This document shows, one piece after another, positions 13,044 through 25,390 of a stretch of 64,000 nucleotides of DNA; the stretch's first letter is position 1, and every line of letters starts with the position of its first letter. Below the pieces are notes generated by a model, which searched no databases, had not been told where the DNA came from, and saw only the letters and a list, made by a program, of their open reading frames with translations. The position numbers and the translations under genes were made by a program. The stretch is from Adiantum capillus-veneris (Eukaryota; Streptophyta; Polypodiopsida; Polypodiales; Pteridaceae). The stretch spans positions 108,811,087 through 108,875,086 of the forward strand of contig CM043966.1 in NCBI GenBank assembly GCA_014529385.2, written 5' to 3'.

Positions 13044-14465
13044 TGTGAGAGCCTCACCTACACTTGTAGGCTCCCTTTGAGATCCAAGACATAAAGCTTT
13101 AATTCTCTGGTAGGAACTCGCAAATTGTTCCCTGGCACTATATTCAATGGGAATGATGAAAACCATATTGATCCTCCCACTCTAGAGGAGTGCCCTCAAT
13201 CCGTGCGTCACACACTATCTATCATGCCCATCAAGGAAGGGGCCTAAGTTGCCTCTCCTCCTCTATCTCACCAACAACTGGAATGCCATCACCATCCTTA
13301 GTAGCATCCTTAGCATCCTTGTACTCAGAATCACCCTCTAAAATCTCCATAGGTAGAGATGATGGAACTAGAAACCTATGCTATTTGCAAAAAAGTGTTG
13401 GAGGCCAACTATCTCCTGGGTCCTCAAGCATTGGTGGATCCTCCGTTCTTGGAGTTGAAGCCCCCTCTGACACCTTGTGCTCATAAAAAGTGACAAGGAG
13501 TTTTTTTACCACTTGAATTTTCTCTCCTTATTCTCCAAAAGTTTGCAGTTTCTTGCCTATGCAGTGACAATTTTTTGTACTTAATTTCTATGAGGTTGGT
13601 GACTCCCTGACCCTCTTGGGGTTGTTTCGTTGGTTTCTATAATGACTATGCACATGGAGTATAGTTCTTCTATGAGTGAAATGTGCATTTATGACCTTTG
13701 AGCCTTTAGGTTGTTGCTAGAATTGAGCTCCCTAAGAGGATCACTAAGTGATTCCTTTAGAGGTTGGGAAAGTTAGCTCGATCAAATTAACCACCCAACT
13801 GCCCCCAAGCTTCTTCTTAATTTCTTGCAATTTCTCAATCGCACTTGCACTTGCACTCGCACTCTCAATCACACATCAAAGCCATAGCCTCATCAAGTAG
13901 ATCCTTGTGGTAATTGTATGTGTCTTCTATTTGTTTTACCCTCCAAAGCTTCTTGAAGACAACATAAAATCTTTATAACCTTGCACTTCAAACTCCAAAT
14001 TGTGCACTTCATGATTCATAAAATAAGCAGACGAAGAAGAGAAAGAGAGAGCTGCATGTGTCTCTTCTACCTCCCCCTTGCCTACAAGAAGCATAAGGAG
14101 AAGAACAGACAAGAAGTGACCACCTTCTAGAACAACTTCAAAAAATCGATCGTAACTCTATCGTATGATCTCCAAATGACAACAATCCGAAAAAAAATAT
14201 TTATCGCATCTTTTTCAAAAAGGCAACATGGGCCGAATCTACAGAAGAGATCATTTGTGTGAGTTATTAAAAAACAATCTTCTTAGGTCTACTTTTTCAC
14301 TATTTTCTAATTTTAGAGCACTTTTCAAACTTTTCCACTTATGACCTTAACTTTTTCTCATTGCCTCTAATTTAACCTCAAACCCTAACATCAATTTAAT
14401 GCTTCATAACTCATGCTCTTTGTCCTTTACATATTAATATCAATGGCAAAATGAGGCATCTCACA
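13044..14465 (-). mobile_element. Gypsy-type 3' LTR (minus strand)
   Basis: The segment begins TGTGAGA and ends TCTCACA, a perfect 7-bp inverted terminal repeat of TG...CA type. Immediately to its right (the internal side on the minus strand) lies a purine-rich tract and the last codons of a gypsy polyprotein, with the stop codon overlapping the LTR edge. That is a common arrangement in plant gypsy elements. Length 1422 bp. The LTR contains short runs of CACTCGCACT-type direct repeats near 13840. Its partner LTR was not found in the window. Confidence 0.65.
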
Positions 14466-14510
14466 TTCTCCCCTCGTTAAAAACAACTATGTCCTCGAAG
14501 TTGGAAAGAA
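14466..14510 (-). pseudogene. C-terminal end of gypsy pol plus polypurine tract
   Basis: On the minus strand the sequence reads SNFEDIVVFNEGRM and then a stop, which is the usual form of the extreme C-terminus of plant gypsy polyproteins (ED...NEG..). The codons for NEGRM form the polypurine tract GAGGGGAGAATG that primes plus-strand synthesis. Upstream (14511 onward) no integrase or chromodomain can be read, so the rest of pol is deleted or very diverged here. Confidence 0.65.
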
Positions 14511-16241
14511 AATTAATTAAGTAAAATATTTTTACATCCATGAAAGTGAATTTAGTATAAGAATTGATCAAATATATCTATGAGAATCTAGATTAAAGAC
14601 CTTATGGAAACTTCTTTCAAATAAAAGTATATTACACAATATTTCTCTATAAGTTTGATCCCTTTTTTTTCTTTGGTCTAATTATAGAAATAAATTCAAT
14701 TAGCCTAAATCAAGATAACGTACTTGGGTATAATCGTGTCCGTGAGTCTTCAATGAAAATATTGAAAATGGCCTTTCTTTCTCTTTCATTCCGTCATTGA
14801 TACTATCAAGACTTCTAGATTCTCTTTTATAACTTGAAGAAGTTACAAATCATCGCACTTTCATCCACACTCTCACTCTCAGTCATATTCACGTTCTCAT
14901 TCTCATTACCATAACGATATTCTCTCTCAGTCTCACTTTCAATCATGTCTCCTTTATGAGACATAACATCTACCCTCTTAAGGAGGCTCAATAATATCAA
15001 GATATTTTCTCAAACAAGACTCAATCATAATCCATTTCTTGTCAAGATATATGTCCATACATTATAAGAAAACTTGACAATCCTTCCGTCTTCAAATAAT
15101 TGAATCGATCATAAGCATCATATAATAAATGTGAATTTGATGTCCATAGCAAAGGAGTAACTTTTAAAGGTCCATAACTTAAAGATTTCAATATTATGAT
15201 CACCTGTAACTCAAAGTCAAAGATGACGTTTATTTCTCTCGCCCTCTCTCAAAATTTACATGCATGTATACATATTTTATTCTTCCTTGCATGTGATGTC
15301 AGATGAATATAAACTTGTGATTAAATCTTGTTGAATAATATTCTTCATTCATCCTACAATCGTTGTGAGGTAAATGATCTAAATCTCTATCTCTTGATCT
15401 CCTCTACTCTATTTCTATTTATAGCATGCCAAATATAGACAATACATGACCCTAGATTTTAGATCATTATAAGAAGAACAACCAATTATATAAGAAGAAG
15501 ACAAATCTTTCATAGTCTCATCAAAAGTTATAATCACTATGCACCTGAGAAACATTTATACCTATGCACTAGCAAAAGATAATTTTGCAAACCTCTCTTC
15601 TTATCTAAAAACTCACTTCTAATTTGCGATTAAAATTCATCTAAATAAGTTCAAAATCATTTAGATCTTACATATCTAAATGCCTAATAAGAAAGAACAT
15701 AAACCTTTACAAGAATCAAAAGAAAAATATGCTTAGATCAACTAAAAGCATATACATGAAAGAAATTGACCACCTGAATCAACCAACCCATAACCAAATA
15801 AAAAGTAAGTTTGATGTGTACTTTCTGAGTTTGTATAGAATTTTTCTCCGGTATTCAAAATGGTTTCTATAGTGAATCTTTGCATAAAATGGTCTTGATT
15901 CAATACATAACCCCTACTTGATAATCCAAAACTTCATTATATTTGCTCTCCTCTATTCCTCCCAAAAGTAGAGTGACTTCTTTTCTTGAAAAATAATTTT
16001 TATGTATATAATCTTTAAATATTAAGAGCACATCATTATGTTAGAGGAATTCCTAATTGATGAACAAGATAAAACTTAGCTTACTCAACTATTCCCCTCT
16101 GTCTGTGGTCCTTGTTTCTTTCTAAGTACATGCTATCAGCAATCATCAAGGCATCATCCTCCACAAAAGAAATTCATATTGAAACTCCAAGTCTAATATC
16201 TAGGTACATTTATGGAATTATACCACCACTCATTGTGTCGC
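14511..16241. other. AT-rich DNA without recognisable gene
   Basis: No long open frame on either strand and no tandem repeat. By position it may be decayed internal sequence of the gypsy element whose 3' LTR lies at 13044-14465. It ends at the target-site copy ACGC (16242-16245) of the element inserted next to it. Confidence 0.5.
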
Positions 16242-16245
16242 ACGC

Positions 16246-16865
16246 TGTCGGGGGATAATGTTCAAAACGTGAGGTGGGAAGGCGTCGGGCCTCTGGCTGT
16301 GAGAAGTGTGAGAGAGAAAAAAAAGAACAGATGCAAAAAGGAGAAGGAAATCACCGCAATCATCAATTGATTGATTCAATGCTTTGAGTACAGCTTAATC
16401 CTTATCCAAGGAGGACTGTTAACAGCATCGTCACGTGGATTATTGTCTGCTAACTAGGAGTTTAAGATCCCATTTTACACGATTAACTAGTCCCTTAACG
16501 GCGCCGGGGCTAAATAAGTTATTTAATCAATCTTCGGAATGATGACGGTGATGGAAATTTTCCTCCGCTGCTTCAACTACCTTTAAGAGCTCTCTGCCTT
16601 GCTTCCGTTCCTTTGATTGCCCTCATAAAACATCTCTAAGTGCTTTCCTTAGCCTGCTCTTATGCTCCTTCCATTGCTTCAGTTACCAACAATAAACCTC
16701 AACTTTCTCTTTTGATGTTGTCAAGAGCTCTCAAAACTCTCTTTGATTGCCTTGCTTTGTTCGGTCGAGCATCTTTTGGAGCTACTTGTGGAGAGATAAT
16801 CCCTCAAATCTCACGATCTTACCCTGCTTTTTGGCTCCTTGTTCTCCTCTTCTCAATCTTAAGTC

Positions 16866-16925
<60 letters not shown>

Positions 16926-17123
16926 GACTTCCTGCTTGCTTATGTCTGAAAACGAGAAAGAGAGCTCTCCTCCCTTGCTTGTCGCACCTTGCTTCTCAAG
17001 CACGTTCATAACACCTTGCTCCTCCTTCTTTCATGCCCGCCTCTTTGATCTCCCTTTGCCCGGATTTTCTTAGTCTTGGGGGAGAGAGTTTCCTCTTGCT
17101 TATGAATGAGAGAGGAGAGAAAG

Positions 17124-17186
<63 letters not shown>

Positions 17187-18503
17187 CAAAGTGCCCGTGA
17201 GAGATCTTGATTCTCATGCTTCCTCCTCCTCCTCTCTTTCATACCATAACTCCCCTCGTTGATGCTCGTTTATGCCTCCCTAAATTTTTCCTTTCTTACC
17301 CTTTTATTTTTCCTCCCCCATCAGTCAGTGCACCGTGACTGATGTGGCACGTGAACACTTGCACTGATGTGGCAGGCCGGACTCGGAGTTGCACAAAATC
17401 CATCAGGAGAGAGTCCGAAAAGATGCACTTTGTCGTGCTGGGCGCCTTTCCCTTCTTAGCCGCGCTCATCTGAGCTCTGTACCGCTCGGCGCGATCTCCT
17501 CTCTCCGCCCTGCGCTCTTCTCCTGCTGCTCGCATGCCATGGCCACATTTTCCTTCCCATTTTCATACACACTAAAGCCCTATTTTTCTTATGGGCGTCC
17601 ATTGAAGTGGGTGGCCGGTTCCCCCAAGGTCATCCCATTTAGCATACATATCAATCCAAGGCAATTCCTCACATGACATCTTTTCCAACATCCCCTGACT
17701 AACAATATCAGGGTGAAATTTTTTCCCGCATTACTTGTTTGACAATGCCATACACCTTCAATATGCAAGTATAAGAGATTTCATTTGGAGAGTTTTCCTC
17801 TCTTTGCATCTGCTGAAAATAGCCAGCTTCTTGGCCCTGCCTCTATTGGGTATATCCCATGATCATTGCATTCCAAGAGACGATAATCTGTATATGAAGC
17901 TCTTCATAGCCTTATGTGGCACCACATTATATCTACCAAAGCATATGGGTCTCCAGCATTCCCTGATTGAAGCTCAAAATTCCCACATGGCACACCAACC
18001 GAGTGGATCGGACTGATACGGAACCGGCCCCCGATGAATCTTTAACGGCCAATATCTTGGCAATTGGAATTCCGATCACTGATTTTGAAAGAGCAACATG
18101 CTCCACAAAGTGAGCACTTCAGGCACGTGCATTCACTCCAAGTTTGTCTCCTTAGCTGCATTTGCCCAATCTGGTACCAATCTGCAATTGAATCAACCTT
18201 CAAACTGCCATAACGTTTGCACCGTAGCTCTAATCGACGAGCTGTAAAGACAGGCTGGTAGAGCACTTCAAGCACTATAGTTCTACATCACAATCTCCCA
18301 TTTTTTCTCACTTAAATCATAATCCTTTTTAGCATCATTAAGGTATTTGTTGGCCCTTTAAAGCCGCATCTGGCATACATTAACCATTAAACTTGTCCTG
18401 TTAACAAGCCCTGATCATTACTCATTAAATGTGTAGGCTTCAAAGAAGCTTAGATTGCGTTTCTTTTCTCATTTTCCCATCATGGAAGTGGAGCTGCATG
18501 ACA
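16246..18503 (-). repeat. LTR, left copy (2258 bp)
   Basis: Direct repeat of 20535-22825, with many substitutions and small indels. It contains two (GA)n tracts (about 16873-16922 and 17128-17183); the second is lost in the other copy. Open frames in it are produced by these tracts and are not credible genes. Confidence 0.9.
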
Positions 18504-18603
18504 TCCAACCTGCTTACTTAGCATAATCTAGAAAACCAAAACCTTGTACCATGCAACCTGCTACAACAGATAACTGATACTCTTCAAATCTACAACTGGC
18601 ACT

Positions 18604-19785
18604 TTAGTAGCCCCTGGGATCAAACGAGAAACCAATTATTTGCCCCACTGTGAGCATTCCTTTAACAAAATTGTGCCATCTTCCAGGATCATAGGGAGAA
18701 CACAAGAATCTCCAAGCAATAGAGTATAAACATAAGTTAACCCACAAATCTTCATGCAAACCGCCTGGATCATATGTCATATAAGTGAATTGCTGAGGAC
18801 CATGCATATATCTATCACCTCCTGGGTCAAAAGCTAGCTCAATATCTCCTACTTCATAGGGTAACATCAGATCCCATATAGCATCAAGTAGCACTAGATA
18901 CTTCCATATCCCTTGTGCAATTGGCTCATCCAATTGTCGATCATCAATCACAGGTAAAAGCATTGGTAGTGCACCTTCACTCTCACTAGTATTGTAATCC
19001 CAATCATGCATATCTGGATACATCAAGTCTCTGGAAAAACTCTCTTCATTAGGCTCACAAGATGCATCAGAAAACATATCCCTATATTGTAGAGGCTCAA
19101 AATCAAGTAGAGCATCATCCAGCAATTGCATAAGGTCATCATCAACTGCATCTAAACAAACTTGCTCATGCATGAATCTAGATTGATTGGTATCCTTAGC
19201 ATCTGTATTTGAGAACCCTTCTAAAGCTTTTTCCAATAAGCACATAAGATCTAGGTCCACCTCTTCAGAAGGTTCCTCCATCCTGCACATATTAGGCTGC
19301 TGTAAACTAAGATTTTCACATATGACATGCATACTAAACACATTTGCTGTAGACTTCTTTGCATTTCTTTCACCCTCATCCAAATATCTTTGCACTTCTG
19401 TAGCACAAAGTTCAGCATGCACATTGAAAAGATCAGTTTTCCACTTTGGTAGTTCAGCACCACAAAAACTTGTCAATGAAGCAGTCTGCACCCCCTCTGA
19501 ATCAACATTTTGCAAATATTCAAGCACATACTCTTGCTTAACCAAGTCCTCAAAATCTGGTATACCCAAATCCATGATCATGCTGCTCTCAACAACAACA
19601 GCCTTCCTTTGACCTTCAACATGTGTATCATCAATCAACTCTATGGTAGAATCTGTACCAAAAAAAATTTGTTCTAATTCTGAGTCAATAGCAAAAGTAT
19701 CAGTTGAAACCAAATCTTCCTGCATATCTTCTTGAATATGGTTGCACTCATTCACCTGCATAATTTCTTCTTGAGCTTTAGCCAC
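18604..19785 (-). CDS. Acidic 393-residue ORF of the LTR element
   Basis: The longest open frame in the window, inside the non-autonomous LTR element. The protein is strongly acidic over residues 1-270, with many Glu/Asp/Leu patches. Its C-terminal 110 residues carry four degenerate copies of a short motif: AFDPGGDR, TYDPGGLH, PYDPGRWH and SFDPRGY. Tryptophan and tyrosine are frequent there. No zinc knuckle, protease or polymerase motif is present. It could be a diverged gag, or an accessory protein of the env-like position, since it is the last ORF before the 3' LTR. It stops about 100 bp before that LTR. The start ATG at 19785 is the first in frame; a 5' exon or frameshift joining to 19752-20000 is possible. 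Function unknown. Confidence 0.55.
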   Translation of the reverse strand: MAKAQEEIMQVNECNHIQEDMQEDLVSTDTFAIDSELEQIFFGTDSTIELIDDTHVEGQRKAVVVESSMIMDLGIPDFEDLVKQEYVLEYLQNVDSEGVQTASLTSFCGAELPKWKTDLFNVHAELCATEVQRYLDEGERNAKKSTANVFSMHVICENLSLQQPNMCRMEEPSEEVDLDLMCLLEKALEGFSNTDAKDTNQSRFMHEQVCLDAVDDDLMQLLDDALLDFEPLQYRDMFSDASCEPNEESFSRDLMYPDMHDWDYNTSESEGALPMLLPVIDDRQLDEPIAQGIWKYLVLLDAIWDLMLPYEVGDIELAFDPGGDRYMHGPQQFTYMTYDPGGLHEDLWVNLCLYSIAWRFLCSPYDPGRWHNFVKGMLTVGQIIGFSFDPRGY

Positions 19786-20405
19786 TTTGTTGTTCCCTGA
19801 TTTCTTTTCCTCCTGTACTGCATGTATAGATTCTTTGCAAACTCACCTTGTGTATCCTGAAGCTGTAAAGCCTCACCCTTAAAGACTTCTACTTCATGCA
19901 CAACATCTGCAAAACCCAACTTTTCATACACAGCTTTAACTATTTCTTCATCATCAGCCTGTAAGAAGGTAGCATCTAGTACAATACACTCATCAATCAC
20001 AGCTTCTAACTTTGATCGTACTTGTCCTCGAATATCTGCGTAGTTTGTTAGACTTGAACTCTGTTCTTGATAGCTTTCATAATGCTCATAACTTACCTGT
20101 ACAATAGCTTCTTTGAAATATTCTCAGTCATTGTTGCAGTCTTAGGTAACCTCTTGAATCTGCTCCTTCAAATCCGAACTCACTAACTGCTCAAAAGATG
20201 TGACCATTAACTCTTCACGTACCCCTCTTAACTTGGTTTCCAGCTCATAACACTCTAGGTAGCCCTTTGCATCATATCTATCAAAAAATCGTCTTTTGTG
20301 GTATACCGCATCTAAAGCTGTATCCAAAGCTTCATCCATTTGATTTTTCTTCTTTACGGCCTCCATTTCAAGCAGAGATCCTTGAACCAATTGAAGCATC
20401 TTCAA
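19752..20405 (-). pseudogene. Upstream ORF remnants of the LTR element
   Basis: Two open stretches, 20142-20405 (87 residues) and 19752-20000 (82 residues), precede the 393-residue ORF on the same strand. Both are charged and helix-prone, with patches such as KKKNQMDEALDTALDAVYHK and DDEEIVKAVYEKLGFADVVH. Stops near 20140 and 20120 separate them, and the second overlaps the next ORF in another frame. Together with 18604-19785 they may be one former polyprotein, gag-like in length, now broken. No homologue is recognised. Confidence 0.4.
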
Positions 20406-20534
20406 ATAATCTGGAACTGTTGACTTATCATAAAAACCGTTTGCACTTAATTATGCAATCATCTTCATCATCTGCTCTAAATTCTCCATCTTTACCTCCC
20501 ACCCCGGCTCGTTTCGCATCAGGTTCACCAAATA

Positions 20535-21168
20535 TGTCGGGGGATAAGTGTTTGAAACGTGAACCGGGAAGGCGTCGAGCCTCTGGCTGTGAGAGGTGTG
20601 AGAGTGAAAAAGAAGAACAGATGCAAAAAGGCTATGGAAATCACCGCAATCATCAATTGATCGATTCAATGCTTTGAGTACAACTTAATTCTTAGCCAAG
20701 GCGGACTATTAACAGCACCATCACTTGGATTATTATTTGCTAACTAGGAGTTTAAGATCCTGTTTTACACGATTAATCGAGTCGTAACGACGTCGGGGTT
20801 AATAAGCTATTTAATCAATCTTTGGAATGATGATGATGATGGAAATTTTCCTCTGCCGCTTTAACTGCTTCAACTACCTTTAAGAGCTCTCGGCAAACTG
20901 CTGTCATTCCTTTGATTGTCCTCATAAAACTTCTCTAAGTGCTTTCCTTAGCCTGCTCTTACGCTCCTTCCATTATTTCAGATACCAACAATAAACCTCA
21001 AGTTTCTCTTTTGATGTTGTCAAGAGCTCTCAAAACTCTCTTTGATTGCCTTGCTTTACTCGGTCGAGCGTCTTTTGGAGCTACTTGTGGAGAGAGAATC
21101 CCTCAAATCTCACGCTCTTACCCTACTTTTCGTCTCCTTGCTGTCCTCTTCTCAAGCTTAAGTCTGAG

Positions 21169-21255
<87 letters not shown>

Positions 21256-22825
21256 ACATCCTGCTTGCTTATTTTTAAAAACAAGAGAGAGATCTCTCCT
21301 CCCTTGCTTGTCGCGCCTTGCTTCTCAAGCACGTTCATAACACCTTGATCCTCCTTCTTTCATGCCCGCCTCTTTGATCTCCCTTTGCCCGGCTTTGCTT
21401 ACTCTTGAGGGAGAGAGTTTCCTCTTGCTTATGAATGAGAGAGGAGAGAGAGTCAAATAGAGAGATACTCGGTCGAGAGGGCCAAAGAGCCCGTGATAGA
21501 GCTCAATTCTCATGCTTCCTCCTCCTTCTCTCCTTCATGCCATAACTCCCCTCGCTGATGCTCGTTTATGCATCCCTAAATTTTTCCTTTTTTACCCTTT
21601 TTTTTCCCTCCCCCATCAGTCAGGGCACCGTGACTGATGTGGCACGTGAAGACTTGCACTAATGTGGTAGGCCGGACTCGGAGTTGCGCAAAATCCACCG
21701 GGAGATGGTCCAGAAAGATGCTCCTTGCCGTGCTGGGCGCCTTTCCCTTCTTAGCCGCGCTCAGCTGAGCTTTGTACCGCTCGGTGCAATCTCCTTTCTC
21801 CGCCCTGCACTCTTCTCATGCTGCTCGCATGCCATGGCCACATTTTGCTTCCCCTTTTTATTACACATCAAAGCCCAATTTTTCTTATGGGCGGCCCTTA
21901 GTGGACGGCCATTGAACTGGGCAGCCGGTTCCCCCAAGGTCACCCATGATTTAGCATACATATCGATCCAAGGAAATGCCTCTCATGACATAATTTTCCA
22001 ACATCCCCTGACTAACAATATCAGGGTGAATTTGTTGCCCGCATTACTTCTCTGACACTGCCATACACCTTCAATATGCAAGTATAAGAGATTGCATTTG
22101 GAGAGTTTTCCTCTCTTTGCATTTGCTCAAAATAGCCAGCTTACTTTCCCTGCCTGTGTTGGGTATATCCCGTGATCATTGCATTCCAAGAGACAACATT
22201 CCGGTATGAAGCTCTTCATAACCTTATGTGCTTCTTTATGGGCACCACATTATATTTACCAAAGCATATTGGTCTCAGGCATTCCTTGATTGAAGCTCAA
22301 AATTCTCAGATGGGCCACCAATCGAGCGGAGTGGACTAGTGCAAAACCGGCCCCCGATGAATCTTTAACGGCCAATATCTTGGCAACCGAAACTCCGATG
22401 CCTGATTTGAAAAGAGTGGCACGCTCCACAAAGTGAGAACTTCAGGGCCGTGCATTCACTCCATGTTTGTCCCCTCAGCTGCAGTTGCCCAATCCGATAC
22501 GGATCTATAATTGACTAACCTTCAAACTGCCATAACTTTTGCACTATAGCTCCAATCAACTAGCCCTAAAGACTGGCCGATAGAGCACTTCAAGCACTAT
22601 TGTTCTAGATCACAATCTCCCATATGTGCTCAATTTAAGCATACTCCTTTTTAGCATCATAAAGGTATCTGTTGGCCCTTTAAAGCCTCATCTGACATAC
22701 ATTAATCATTACACTTGGCCTGTTAACAAGCCCTAATTACTGCTTAATAAATGTGTAGGCTTCAAAGAAGCTTAGCTTGCATTTCATTGCTGATTTTCCT
22801 ATCATGGAAGTAGAGCTGCATGACA
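20535..22825 (-). repeat. LTR, right copy (2291 bp)
   Basis: Direct repeat of 16246-18503. Its single (GA)n tract at about 21172-21250 is longer than its counterpart, and the second tract is replaced by GAGAGTCAAATAGAGAGATA-type sequence near 21440-21480. Divergence between the two copies indicates the insertion is not recent. Confidence 0.9.
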
Positions 22826-22829
22826 ACGC

Positions 22830-24470
22830 CTTCACTTGAGTAGATATGAAAGAAATAGATAAATATGAAGAATAGAGATCTAATTCTCCATTGATAAAAA
22901 GGAATGTATTATGATTGATTATGAAGGAAAAACACTCTTAATCTTAGATCTCCCGACCGCCCCCAAGCTATCTATTGAGGAAATATGCCTTGCATCTCAC
23001 CCTCAATCTCACTCATAATCACACTCACAATCCACACATATGTAAGAGATATATTCAAACTTATTTGAGACTTTAAAACCACATATCAAAGTCAATGGAA
23101 AAAGCATGCATCTCGCATAGGTTTCACATTAAGATGATTCATCCCTAAAGTGTACATTGAGGTCACAATATATACTCAAAATATAATTGAAATAAAGGGG
23201 ATATTACAAGCTGTCTTTGCACATAACCTACTTGAAGATACATCTCACTACAATGTGTGTTTTGGTAATCCACAAGTTTATGACAGTATGAGTGTAACAA
23301 ACCATAAATTTTCATAATAGTTTATTTGTGTTATGATCGTACACTTCAGGGATAAAGTATCTTCACAAAATAATGTGTATGATGTTCCTAGTTTCACCTA
23401 CAAATATGAATAAGTACATGATATATTTTTTAGTAGCTAAGAGATGTCAAGGCTAATTTCATATAGACGCATTTATTTAATAAAAATGTTATAATTTATG
23501 GTAAAATCAAGGTTTCAAGTGAAAGGTTTCTAAATTTAGAAGTCCTAATGATAAAAGTCTCTAAATTTATGATCACTGATGCTTGTGCAAAAATGACCCA
23601 CTTGGAGGTGCCTATTTTTGGCACAAATCAGATGATCTCCACGTTTAAATCTCACAATTTTGAGCTTGAAGCTTGAGTTTATGGAGATTACATGTTGCTA
23701 ATTTAAGGGCTATTTTGTTGATTTTGTTGTCTTGATATATGCAGATCTACCAAGAAAATCATATATAAAACATATATTGATTTCCTATAAGGATGATGTT
23801 GTTTCCAAACTGTAAAGGATGACGTCTTTCTATATTAGGTGGATCATACCTATTTAAGAAGATTGTGGACAAGTAAAGAATCAGATGTAGTGATATTGAG
23901 AGTGACATTGCAAGTGTTAACTCGTATATATAATCAACTCAGGGCTTGTCGATAGGTGGTTTTGAACTCTTCATATAAGATTGTGTCTTATCTTAGTAAT
24001 CTTGGAATTGGGTGGAGATCTCCAATTTTTCTACATCTACTCTCATGTACTCCATTATATCAATCTCTTTCTCTACCACTCCAAGTTCTCGTAATGATTA
24101 GAGTACATGACAAATTATATCAAAGCTAGAAGGAGCATGACAGGTGATATCACATATTGAAGGTGCATTGCAAGTGGTATTAGAACATGAAAAATTCTTA
24201 ATGTGAAAAGTTGGAGGATTTGGAAACAAGACTTACAAAAGAGGAAGAGGTTATTACTTGATTCCAAGAGGAGGGACCCGCAAAGAAGAGCATTCATGAA
24301 GAACTCCTTTATAGTTGATATAAAATATGTTATGGAGTCTCTAATGACAAAGTTTTGGATTTATAAATTTTAATTTTTTTTGGAAGAAGTTGGAGAGGCC
24401 AAATTTATTATTTACAAGACCTAATTTGACAAATATTAATTTTTGCATACTTTTCTTTTGATTTTCCGCC
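22830..24470. other. AT-rich DNA without recognisable gene
   Basis: No open frame of note. The patch ACCGCCCCCAAGCT (22965-22980) with following TCTCAATC-type repeats resembles 13795-13870 inside the gypsy LTR, so this may be decayed LTR-related sequence. Confidence 0.4.
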
Positions 24471-24479
24471 CACTCAAAA

Positions 24480-25390
24480 GTTTTCCCTTTCCCTTTAAGC
24501 TAGTTAGTCATGGGAACTGCTATCTTGGCATAATCTTTAATGAATCTATGATAAAATCCAAACTTTCCTAAGAAGATTTGCAAGTCTTCTAGATTCTTAG
24601 GTTCACGCCATTGTAAAATATCTTGGACTTTTTCTAGATCCATCCTAATTCCTTCTCTAGAAATGATATGACCAATATATTTTACTTCTTCTGTAAAGAA
24701 TTCACATTTAGATTCCTTTCCACAAAGTGAATTCTCTCTAAGCAATAAGAACACTTTTCTAAAGATGTTCTAAATGCTCCTCTTGAGTAAGACTATAGAT
24801 GAGGATATCATCAAGAAAGACTACTACAAATTTTCCTAGATAGGGCTGTAAAACACTATTCATCAGCTTCATAAAAGTAGCTGGTGCTTTGGTAAGCCCA
24901 AAAGGCATTATCGAAAACTCATAATGACCATATCTAGTTCTAAAGGCTATTTTTGAAATGTATTCTAACTTGATGATAACCAGATCGTAAGTCAATCTTT
25001 GTGAAATACTTGGCTCTCTCTAATTGATGAAAAAGATTTTCCATTCTAGGCATAGGGAACCTATTCTTGATTGTGATATTGTTAAGTGCTCTATAATCGA
25101 CACAAAGTCACATAGAACCATCTTTTTTCTTCACCAATAAGATTGGCCCATGAAGAATGGCTAGGTCTAATAAAGCCATTATCCACATAGTCTTGCAGTT
25201 TTTTTTCTAATTATAAATGTTGTGCTTGTCCTAGCCTATAAGGTGGTTTACGGATAGGTTTAACATCTTCAATTAAATCAATAGCATGATCTACTTCACC
25301 TCTTTTAAGCAGTAAACCCTTTGGCAAATCAACAAAAAAACATCTTTAAATTCTTCTAGCAAAAATTTCAAATCACTTTCACAATTAGTA
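24480..25390 (-). pseudogene. Gypsy reverse transcriptase remnant
   Basis: Minus-strand frames spell the central part of a Ty3/gypsy [22 protein letters not shown], then [12 protein letters not shown] (the FLDD catalytic motif, 24759-24995), and, after a frame break near 24756, the downstream region with KCEFFTEEVKYIGHIIS and FLGKFGFYHRFIKDYA (24500-24754). Upstream toward 25390 more RT-like sequence is frame-broken. The element is dead through frameshifts. RNase H and integrase are not seen to the left. Gag-like sequence on the same strand at 27288-28350 probably belonged to the same element. Confidence 0.85.

Larger units (their letters stand above)
16246..22825 (-). mobile_element. Complete non-autonomous LTR retrotransposon (large LTRs)
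   Basis: Two long direct repeats (16246-18503 and 20535-22825) both begin TGTCGGGGGATAA and end GCTGCATGACA, with TGTC/GACA termini. They flank about 2.03 kb of unique sequence. The 4-bp sequence ACGC lies directly before the left repeat (16242-16245) and directly after the right one (22826-22829), a good target-site duplication. Minus orientation is favoured because on that strand a TGG-starting primer-like site (TGGTGAACCTGATG) lies four bases inside the LTR at about 20515-20530, and the internal reading frames are on that strand. No protease, RT or integrase is visible, so the element must be mobilised in trans, like LARD or TR-GAG elements. Confidence 0.85.

Noticed and set aside
13190-13486. 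98-residue plus-strand frame
   Set aside because: Lies entirely inside the gypsy LTR at 13044-14465 and has no domain.
16782-17217. Open frames of Arg-Glu or Ser-Leu repeats (also at 21123-21348, 39537-39938, 40327-40692, 53743-54169)
   Set aside because: Translations of (GA)n, (CT)n or (GT)n microsatellites.
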